Source: Candidatus Parabeggiatoa sp. HSG14
GTDB lineage: Bacteria; Pseudomonadota; Gammaproteobacteria; Beggiatoales; Beggiatoaceae
NCBI GenBank assembly: GCA_030378085.1
Contig: JAUCGK010000022.1
Location: 1 to 33,168 of the forward strand
Length of the DNA stretch: 33,168 nucleotides
Reading direction: 5' to 3'
Below are positions 16,856 through 23,466 of the stretch, piece by piece (the first letter of the stretch is position 1; every line of letters starts with the position of its first letter). A program made the position numbers and the translations under genes. The notes under the pieces were generated by a model. It did no database searches, had not been told where the DNA came from, and was given only the letters and a program-made list of their open reading frames with translations.

Positions 16856-18151
16856 CTATAATCGTCCATCCACTGTTTTTATAGGTAAGATGGATTTAAT
16901 GTCGTAAACAACAGATTTTGTTTTTGTTAATGTTCTAATGCCTTCTATGCCCATCTCAGAAAATTGTTGATGAGCCACTGCAAGCACAACAGCATCATAT
17001 TGTTCCTTTGGCAAAGTTTGTACCAATTCTATTTTATACATCTGTTTAGCAGTATTTGAATTAGCCCAAGGATCGTAAACGTCAATATTTGCGCCATAAC
17101 TACTCAGTTCTTGAATAATGTCTATAACACGGCTGTTACGGAGATCGGGGCAATTTTCTTTGAAAGTGAGCCCCATCACTAAAATGTGAGCTTTAGTGAC
17201 ATGAATACGCTTTTTTATCATTTGTTTGACAATTTCAGCGGCGATGTAAAATCCCATATTGTCATTGATTCGACGACCTGCCAAAATGACTTCTGGATGA
17301 TAGCCAACGTCTGACGCTTTTTGTGTTAAATAGTAAGGATCAACACCAATACAATGTCCCCCAACTAATCCCGGGCGAAAAGGTAAGAAATTCCATTTAG
17401 TCCCTGCCGCTTCTAATACTTCTTGAGTATCAATGCCAAGCCGATTGAAGATAAGCGCAAGTTCATTGACGAGTGCGATATTGACATCTCGTTGGGTATT
17501 TTCAATCACTTTGGCAGCTTCTGCGACACGAATACTGCTTGCTTGATGAGTACCCGCATGAATAATACTGCGGTAAAGTTCATCAATCAGTTCGGCAACT
17601 TCTGGGGTGGAACCTGAAGTGACTTTTATAATGTTAGTGAGGCGGTGATCTTTATCTCCGGGGTTAATACGCTCTGGGCTGTAACCTACAAAAAAATCTT
17701 CGTTAAATTTAAGAGTTGATTTTTGTTCTAATAGAGGAACACATATTTCTTCAGTAGCTCCAGGATAAACAGTGGATTCATAAATCACTATATCACCAGG
17801 ATTTAATAATTGTCCTATCGTATCAGTAGCACTTTTAAGGAGCGTTAAGTCTGGACATTTATGGAGATCAAGTGGTGTTGGGACTGTAATAATATAAAAA
17901 TTGCAGTCCGCAAGATCGTTAGAATGACTTGTATAGTAAAGATATTTGGCTTGTTTTAGTGCTTCAGATGATACTTCACGAGTACTATCCTGTCTTAATT
18001 TTAATTCTGCAATTCGTTCTACCTTAAGATCAAAACCTGTGGTAAAATAGTGTTTTCCAAATTCTACAGCCAAGGGTAAACCCACGTAGCCTAGTCCTAC
18101 AATACCAATTTTAAGTTCATCACTCATTTTAAGTTCGTTGAATATTGTCAT
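16856..18151 (-). CDS. tviB: UDP-N-acetylhexosamine 6-dehydrogenase, TviB/WbpA-like
   Basis: The protein has 431 residues from ATG 18151. The frame reaches a TTG at 18184, but that lies inside the arm of an inverted-repeat element. The NAD-binding motif GLGYVG is at residues 19-24. The middle domain has Lys214 and Asn218 in [20 protein letters not shown], and Cys267 in GGHCIGVDP is the catalytic cysteine of nucleotide-sugar 6-dehydrogenases. DPYYLTQKA and [13 protein letters not shown] fit the N-acetylhexosamine group (TviB, WbpA, WbpO) better than UDP-glucose dehydrogenase. The enzyme would oxidise UDP-GlcNAc or UDP-GalNAc to the uronic acid, supplying an acidic sugar. It is the first gene of the minus-strand cluster. 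AAGGA lies about 12 nt upstream of the chosen start, a little far. Confidence 0.88.
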   Translation of the reverse strand: MTIFNELKMSDELKIGIVGLGYVGLPLAVEFGKHYFTTGFDLKVERIAELKLRQDSTREVSSEALKQAKYLYYTSHSNDLADCNFYIITVPTPLDLHKCPDLTLLKSATDTIGQLLNPGDIVIYESTVYPGATEEICVPLLEQKSTLKFNEDFFVGYSPERINPGDKDHRLTNIIKVTSGSTPEVAELIDELYRSIIHAGTHQASSIRVAEAAKVIENTQRDVNIALVNELALIFNRLGIDTQEVLEAAGTKWNFLPFRPGLVGGHCIGVDPYYLTQKASDVGYHPEVILAGRRINDNMGFYIAAEIVKQMIKKRIHVTKAHILVMGLTFKENCPDLRNSRVIDIIQELSSYGANIDVYDPWANSNTAKQMYKIELVQTLPKEQYDAVVLAVAHQQFSEMGIEGIRTLTKTKSVVYDIKSILPIKTVDGRL

Positions 18152-18171
18152 TAGTTTTTTGTTTTCCTTAT

Positions 18172-18386
18172 ACTCAATGTTCAAGTTTTTTAACCCTATA
18201 TAACTACAGGGATTACTTATAATAAAGGATTTGGATTGTGTGAATTGTGTGAAAGGAATTGAGTCACTCTCTTTAATCTCATAATCAGGAGAAAAACTAT
18301 GTCCTCACCGTCTTAAGAACTTTATCCTTTATTATAAGCAATCCTTGTAGTTATATAGCAGGAATAGAAAAACTTGAACATTGAGT
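18172..18386. mobile_element. MITE-like element with ~60-bp terminal inverted repeats
   Basis: The left arm (18172-18230) starts ACTCAATGTTCAAGTTTTT and continues through CTATATAACTAC to AATAAAGGAT. The right arm (18324-18386) is its inverted counterpart; the inner 35 bp differ at only two positions. The centre is about 93 bp and encodes no transposase. A third, solo copy of the arm lies at 30931-30995. The size and layout fit a miniature inverted-repeat element mobilised in trans. No convincing target-site duplication was found. Confidence 0.75.
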
Positions 18387-18742
18387 TATAGCCAAAAAAT
18401 AAATTATTCCAAAATTCAACACACTCCTAACCTTCTCAAGAAAGGAATGAACCCATACGCGGTTTGATTCCTCTTTGAGGAGTATGTAAAACTTGGGATA
18501 ATCCTTTTTTTGGGGATTGTCTAAGGCTCTTTAATTTTAGCCAAATTAGGAACGCTAATCCGTTGTATCTAAAGGGAATAAAATTGTAAAAAGCTCCCTT
18601 TTGATAGGAAATAGGTGTTTTTTAGAAGTCCCTTATTTACGTCGTTGTAAGAATACCTGCAAAAATAATGCCATATTATTTTATCATTATTTATCAACAA
18701 AATAAGTATTTTAAATTGATAAATCATCATTTGGGCGCAAAA
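18387..18742. other. Intergenic leader before the exported repeat protein, no gene seen
   Basis: About 355 nt lie between the inverted-repeat element and the preferred start at 18743. A weak stem can form from AAAGGAAT near 18444 and ATTCCTCTTT near 18468. I looked for known riboswitch cores and saw none that I could support. An ATG at 18668 is in frame with the downstream gene but would place 25 residues before its signal peptide. Confidence 0.4.
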
Positions 18743-19789
18743 ATGAAATCAATCTACCAATTGCCATTTTTATTACTTTTATTCTTTTTCTCGCCGTTTT
18801 CTTATGCGGTTTCTCCTTATCTTGCCGTTAGTGTGGGAGAATATTTGTCTTTCAGTGAGGCGGTTTGTCTAAAAACTGCCAAGAGAGTTCTTTTCAACGA
18901 GGACTTTCAAAAAGTAAAGCAGTACAAAGGAAGTGCTATTTTGTTTGCGGCTTCTTACAAAAATAAACGCCAATATCAATACAAGGCGTTTGTTAAATGT
19001 ATGTCAGATGATAAACAAGTAGTCGTTGTTGTCGTTGCACCATCAATAAAGCATATTAGAAAGAAGGCTGAGCGGTTACGAAGAAAAATCCAGCAATACA
19101 TTCGTACTAAACAAACTCCAACAAAAAAGCCTAAGAAAATTCAAAAATTTAAGTCTATTTCTCCTTATCTTGGAACCAGTATAGGAAAAAATTTGTCCAC
19201 AGGCACTTCTTGTTTTTCTGCTGCCAAAACAGCTCTTAAAGAGGACGGTTTTCAAAAAATAGTTCAATATGATGGTGTTGCTACTTTGTTTGCAGCTTAT
19301 CGAGATAGAAAAAATTATCGTTATAAAGCACTCGTCAAATGTATGCCTACCAAGAATTTAGTTATTGTTGTCGTTGTGGCAAAGTCAAAAGAAAATGTCA
19401 GAAAAAAGGCAGAAAATTTACAACGGGCAATCCAACGACACACTAGCATTAATGAGATTCGTGAGGAGATTGAGGAGAAAAATGATGTTAAACCTACCAA
19501 ACTAGGAAAAAAACAGGGTGGCAAAAGTAAGCAAACACAGACATCAGATGCTTGGGAATATACACCGTTCACTCAAAGTATTTGCTTAAAAAATGCTAAA
19601 TCTGCCGTTAAAAAATCAGGTTTTCATCATATTGAAATGAATGATTATTCGGCAAAAGGAATAAATAGTAGTAAATACATTGGGATAATTCGGTGCGTGA
19701 CTGATGAAGAGTTTGTCTTTTTTTGGGTGAAAGGCAAAAATAAACGTGTAAGGAAACAGTTGCTGAAAAAACTACAAGGTCATTTTTGA
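18743..19789 (+). CDS. Exported protein with three copies of a two-cysteine domain, family unknown
   Basis: The protein has 348 residues from ATG 18743, chosen because a clean Sec signal peptide (residues 1-22, ending SYA) starts there; an upstream in-frame ATG at 18668 would bury it. The mature protein is strongly basic and made of three homologous units. Each has C-(L/F)-x2-A-(K), a GF or DF turn, and a strand ending K/R-C-(M/V). In units one and two an intensely hydrophobic VVVVVA strand follows, then a basic helix (RKKAExLxR). Cysteine spacing within units is 44, 43 and 37 residues, suggesting one disulfide per unit in the periplasm. Units are joined by Lys/Gln-rich linkers. I do not recognise the family. 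It stands alone on the plus strand, convergent with the methyltransferase operon, so context does not reveal a role. Confidence 0.75.
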   Translation: MKSIYQLPFLLLLFFFSPFSYAVSPYLAVSVGEYLSFSEAVCLKTAKRVLFNEDFQKVKQYKGSAILFAASYKNKRQYQYKAFVKCMSDDKQVVVVVVAPSIKHIRKKAERLRRKIQQYIRTKQTPTKKPKKIQKFKSISPYLGTSIGKNLSTGTSCFSAAKTALKEDGFQKIVQYDGVATLFAAYRDRKNYRYKALVKCMPTKNLVIVVVVAKSKENVRKKAENLQRAIQRHTSINEIREEIEEKNDVKPTKLGKKQGGKSKQTQTSDAWEYTPFTQSICLKNAKSAVKKSGFHHIEMNDYSAKGINSSKYIGIIRCVTDEEFVFFWVKGKNKRVRKQLLKKLQGHF

Positions 19790-19830
19790 AGGGGAGAAGC
19801 TTATATCTTGGTTTAATTACTATTTTTAAA

Positions 19831-20037
19831 CTATTTTAGATTTTGGCAAAATTTATGCCAATAATAAATATGGGTACAAAATGAAAAACTTGCCTGTATC
19901 AATGTTTCATTTGACTCCCTTTCATTGCTTTCTTCATCATCAATGTCTTCTTCAATGGGTTGATTATTCATTTTCTTCCTGTTTTTTTCCTGATTTGATA
20001 AACGGATAGATGGTGTGTTCACTTGATTTGTTGTCAT
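19831..20037 (-). CDS. Small acidic hypothetical protein coupled to the DNA methyltransferase
   Basis: A 68-codon frame starts with an ATG that overlaps the stop of the upstream methyltransferase (ATGA at 20037-20034), the same arrangement as between the nuclease-like and methyltransferase genes further upstream. The predicted protein has a polar N-terminus, an acidic centre (EEDIDDEESNERESNE) and an aromatic C-terminus with CTHIYYWHKFC. No known domain is recognised. It could be a small accessory or control protein of the restriction-modification cassette. Coupling supports translation, but the short length and simple composition leave room for a chance frame. Confidence 0.45.
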   Translation of the reverse strand: MTTNQVNTPSIRLSNQEKNRKKMNNQPIEEDIDDEESNERESNETLIQASFSFCTHIYYWHKFCQNLK

Positions 20038-21215
20038 CTCATCTTTTTATTAATTGCATAAGCCGCTGAATCCACAATCACTATATTGTCTGGTATTGTC
20101 AATTCTTTGTGAAATAGGGAGTTTTCTTCTGTTCTTATCAATATTGCTTTGATAGCTCCCTTATTTTTAGCGGCATGATTTAACATTGTCATCGCATCAA
20201 AAAGGCTTTCGTGATCTCGTTGAACTCTAATAGGTACGGGTTTGCCTTGATAATTCGATTTTAATAGTGCGTCAATGCCTCTATTGCGCTGAACAGGAAT
20301 TATATTTAAACCTGCAATAATACTCAGTGCTTTTTCGTCGGTATTGACATAAGCCTGTCTGCCTTTTTTCAATAAAAGCGAATCTGTTTTAATCGGGTTG
20401 GCTAATCTTTCTTTTGTCAAGGAAATGGCATCGCTTGAAGTATCAATACCTATAGCATTCCTACCAAGCAATTTTGCAGCCACCAACGTTGTACCACTAC
20501 CACAAAAAGGGTCTAAAATAAGATCACAGGGATGAGAAGCAATTTCAATAATACGTTCAAGCAGCAAAATAGGTTTTTGCGTGGGATAACCAATACGTTC
20601 TTTTGCTTTGGGATTTAAATAAGGTATTTCCCAAACATCGCTCAATGGCACACCCTTTTTAGAATCAGCAGATATCACATTTCCATTTTTATCTGTTGCA
20701 TAAACCGATTTTCCGTCATTATCTCTTGAACGTTTTTGAAGTATTTGATCGATATTGGTTGATTCAGAATAATGACCATAAATAGTATTAAACTTAAACC
20801 CATCTGTTTTAGAATAAAAATAGATTGTTTGATGTGCGGGGAGTAATCCTTTTTTTGAATTTGACCATCTTTTGTAATACCAAATAATTTCTGATCGAAA
20901 ATTTTCTTCGCCAAATACTTTATCTAACATTGCTCTTATAATGTGAGTCGCGTTTTTATCACAATGAACAAAAATACTCCCATCATTAGCCAATAATCTG
21001 TGAAATTCTGACAATCGCTTAAAAATAAATTCTGCGTATTCTTGATGACTCTCCCATAAATCATCATAACTAAACTCTTTTTGATCGCGCTTTTTTAATC
21101 GTTGTTTTTTTTGTGTAAAGAAAGGAGGATCGAGATAAACAAGATTAACTGAATGTGCCTTTATTTTTTTTGCAATATCAAGACAGTCGCCTTGTATTGC
21201 ATTGTGTTTAGTCAT
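20034..21215 (-). CDS. Site-specific DNA methyltransferase (beta-type motif order) with C-terminal extra domain
   Basis: A 393-residue amino-methyltransferase for adenine N6 or cytosine N4. The catalytic DPPF is at residues 29-32 and precedes the SAM-binding DPFCGSGTT at 235-243, the order of beta-class enzymes. YPTQKP at 210-215 is the usual conserved segment before motif I. About 120 residues follow the methyltransferase core. They contain GIDALL and PIRVQR, then a helix and the strand AIKAILIRT, a layout like a PD-(D/E)XK or Mrr-type fold with lost catalytic residues; this is inference. The gene starts 6 nt after a second methyltransferase gene and overlaps the next small gene. Together they suggest one enzyme for each strand of an asymmetric site, or modification at two sites. 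Confidence 0.88.
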   Translation of the reverse strand: MTKHNAIQGDCLDIAKKIKAHSVNLVYLDPPFFTQKKQRLKKRDQKEFSYDDLWESHQEYAEFIFKRLSEFHRLLANDGSIFVHCDKNATHIIRAMLDKVFGEENFRSEIIWYYKRWSNSKKGLLPAHQTIYFYSKTDGFKFNTIYGHYSESTNIDQILQKRSRDNDGKSVYATDKNGNVISADSKKGVPLSDVWEIPYLNPKAKERIGYPTQKPILLLERIIEIASHPCDLILDPFCGSGTTLVAAKLLGRNAIGIDTSSDAISLTKERLANPIKTDSLLLKKGRQAYVNTDEKALSIIAGLNIIPVQRNRGIDALLKSNYQGKPVPIRVQRDHESLFDAMTMLNHAAKNKGAIKAILIRTEENSLFHKELTIPDNIVIVDSAAYAINKKMR

Positions 21216-21221
21216 TAATGT

Positions 21222-22715
21222 TTAATTTATTGGATAATCATTTATCCATCCAGGAATAGATAAAAATTTTTGTTTATTATCATTTAGTTTACTTAAGTCA
21301 TTTGTTTTCATAAACAAAAGTACATAATCTGTTTTTAAACCTCCCTTCCGATTGTCTTGTACAATAGAACCAGCTGAGTAATTCATGGGATAACAGCCCA
21401 AGTATTTAAGATTTGGAGTTACTTTTTCAATGGATTCAAGGCTATCCCAATGGTTCTTGTTTTTTGCATTAAACATCAGTGCTAAATAACCGCTATTATT
21501 CATCAGTAAACGTTCACAATGAGAAAAAATAGTTGTAATTTTTTTATGATATTCTTTTGTATTCTTGCCTCTCTTAAGTGCGTTTGAGACAACGATCTCA
21601 TTTTCAAAATCAGCATTTAATCCTAAAATAGCATTCCACATTTCACTCAGTTCCAAATAAGGTATCCTATCTCCATGTGGTGGATCCGTTAGAATTAAAG
21701 TCGAACAATTAGCGGGTAATTGGCTGAGTAATTTTTCACCATCCCCCAAAATCAAAGCAGAGGATGAAACGTTATTTATCACATCTTCAATAGATAAGCT
21801 ATATCCTTTATTGTTATTAAATTCTATTTCTTTAATTGCTTTTATCAATTTATTAGCTTTGTTCTCAAAACAATTCCAAACATTGACTTCAAAATGTAAT
21901 TCAGGCCGCCAATAGCCAATCACCCAACTACCGACTTCAATTTTAGTACTTTGTTTTCCTGATGTTTTACCTCGTTTGGTAATGGCAAATACCATATTAG
22001 ACATTTGTCCTGAAGCGGCTGTTAGCGTTAACATTAAAGCACGTTGTATAAATTTAGGTTGATTTTTTATGGCTGCAATCATTAAATCAATATTTTTTAA
22101 CGCACGATTTGTAAAGAGAGCATTAAGTGTGAATTCACTGCGGGAGTTAATTCTAGAATTATCAAAAAAGTTTGGTGAACGTGTAAATTGAGAAGTATAA
22201 TTTTTTGAAGTTTGTATGAGTTTTAAATCAAATGATGTTGGGTTTAACTCTTTTTTCTTGTTACTTTTCTTAGTCCACACCTTTTGAAGTGTTTCCCCTT
22301 CCCATAAATAGTGACTGGCAATGTCTCCATTGATTAAAAGATAGCTTTTATCAATTGTCGGTTTAATCTCTTTTCTTAAGTTATCTATAGCCAGACTATA
22401 TTCATTTAACGAGGGTAATTCTAAATATAACTGTGCCAATTCAATTGCAAACGGATTGATATCAATACCAATAAATCGTCTATTGAGATCAACCGCTTCT
22501 CTTGCGATAAGTCCAGAGCCAAGAAATGGATCAATAACAAGATCATTTTTATTAGTCAATTTTTCTATTAAAAACCGCCATGATTCTGTTGGTTTTTTAC
22601 CCCAATATTTATGAAACCCAGCCAACCCTTTATAACCTTGAGGTTTAACAATTGACTGATTCAAGGGTTCATTTTTAAAATCGTTTGTGTTTGTAAAGAA
22701 ACTTAATTGATTCAT
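21222..22715 (-). CDS. DNA methyltransferase, HKYWGKKP type (motif I first, DPPH catalytic motif)
   Basis: A 497-residue protein. The N-terminal HKYWGKKP at 35-42 is a signature of a group of DNA amino-methyltransferases related to COG1743. SAM motif I DPFLGSG is at 62-68, with acidic Asp85 in GIDINPFA. The catalytic motif is DPPHGD at 344-349, with His in place of the usual Tyr, Phe or Trp. About 270 residues between the two motifs could form the target-recognition domain. Its ATG overlaps the stop of the nuclease-like gene (ATGA), and the second methyltransferase begins 6 nt after its stop. The product probably modifies host DNA against the linked nuclease. The target base and sequence are unknown. 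Confidence 0.82.
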   Translation of the reverse strand: MNQLSFFTNTNDFKNEPLNQSIVKPQGYKGLAGFHKYWGKKPTESWRFLIEKLTNKNDLVIDPFLGSGLIAREAVDLNRRFIGIDINPFAIELAQLYLELPSLNEYSLAIDNLRKEIKPTIDKSYLLINGDIASHYLWEGETLQKVWTKKSNKKKELNPTSFDLKLIQTSKNYTSQFTRSPNFFDNSRINSRSEFTLNALFTNRALKNIDLMIAAIKNQPKFIQRALMLTLTAASGQMSNMVFAITKRGKTSGKQSTKIEVGSWVIGYWRPELHFEVNVWNCFENKANKLIKAIKEIEFNNNKGYSLSIEDVINNVSSSALILGDGEKLLSQLPANCSTLILTDPPHGDRIPYLELSEMWNAILGLNADFENEIVVSNALKRGKNTKEYHKKITTIFSHCERLLMNNSGYLALMFNAKNKNHWDSLESIEKVTPNLKYLGCYPMNYSAGSIVQDNRKGGLKTDYVLLFMKTNDLSKLNDNKQKFLSIPGWINDYPIN

Positions 22716-23311
22716 GTTGTCACAATTTCCGTGAATATCCCTAGAATCTTATCCAGTTGTTGAAGCGGATATTCGATGATATCAACATAAGCGGTGTTAT
22801 TCACTAACTTAAGGAATCTCCACAAGCTGCCTGTGGTGACAACACCATAAATTGCTTCTATGTCTTGATGTTTTTGTTCATTAAAGATACGAGCAGCAAT
22901 CATCTCGGCAATACATTGAGCGATCCCACCAGTGATTTTATCATTTTTAGCCTCAACCATGACGAGAACAGGCGCACTGAGCGTCAACTGTTCTTTTGTT
23001 TTTGAAATAATATAGTCACAACGTCCATTTAATCCTTTATTTTTATTAACATTAAATTCGATTCCAGAAAATAAACTTGTTTGATCTTTAAATTGAAGCT
23101 TAAATTCGGCGAGAATTGGGGCAATAATCCATTCGGATCGGGCTTTTTCTGTACTGACTGTAATTGCTAAAGGGACATATCGTTGTAACAATTCTGCTAA
23201 TAATTTTGGAACAGCCATCGTTGAGGTTTGAGAAAATAAATCACAGTCCTCAATCATTTCTATCTCGAATTGTTCTTTGAGTGTTTCGATGGTGAAATCA
23301 CTGTAGCTCAT
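22712..23311 (-). CDS. PD-(D/E)XK nuclease-like protein, probable restriction endonuclease
   Basis: A 199-residue protein with a PD-(D/E)XK pattern: Asp99 in GRCDYII, then Glu120 and Lys122 in VMVEAKN. A preceding helix has Glu60 in KARSEWIIAPIL. Gln132, in AQCIAEM, lies after the core as in many family members. AGGAAAA about 6 nt before the ATG gives a good start. The next gene, a DNA methyltransferase, begins within its stop codon. That pairing is the main reason for calling it a restriction enzyme; similar small proteins are common as lone hypotheticals, so another nuclease or a DNA-binding role remains possible. No signal or membrane segment is present. About 30% of the chain, at the N-terminus, has no recognised fold. 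Confidence 0.65.
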   Translation of the reverse strand: MSYSDFTIETLKEQFEIEMIEDCDLFSQTSTMAVPKLLAELLQRYVPLAITVSTEKARSEWIIAPILAEFKLQFKDQTSLFSGIEFNVNKNKGLNGRCDYIISKTKEQLTLSAPVLVMVEAKNDKITGGIAQCIAEMIAARIFNEQKHQDIEAIYGVVTTGSLWRFLKLVNNTAYVDIIEYPLQQLDKILGIFTEIVTT

Positions 23312-23466
23312 TTTTTATTTTCCTATTCATTTCGCAAATTTCCCAGTATCACTTCTGGTAATTTTTGGAATAAATTACTTCGTATTGTAGATAGTGCCAC
23401 ATTCTTTGAGGCACTACCTGTTGTTTTATCAGTAACAACTGAATTAGGATTGCTATAGAAAAAGCC
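23312..23466 (-). pseudogene. Open in-frame extension after the DUF262 gene stop (possible decayed tail)
   Basis: Directly after the TAA of the DUF262/HNH gene, the same frame stays open for 47 codons to a TAG at about 23325. The reading contains NPNSVVTDKTTGSASKN and ends KLPEVILGNLRNE, a natural-looking composition, and it has no start codon of its own upstream of a late GTG. It may be the former end of the protein, cut by a stop mutation, or the tail of another lost gene. In AT-rich DNA a frame of this size can also arise by chance. Confidence 0.25.

Noticed and set aside
18387..18742. Possible riboswitch or structured leader before the exported repeat protein
   Set aside because: I compared by eye with common riboswitch cores and found no convincing match; only a weak stem is visible.
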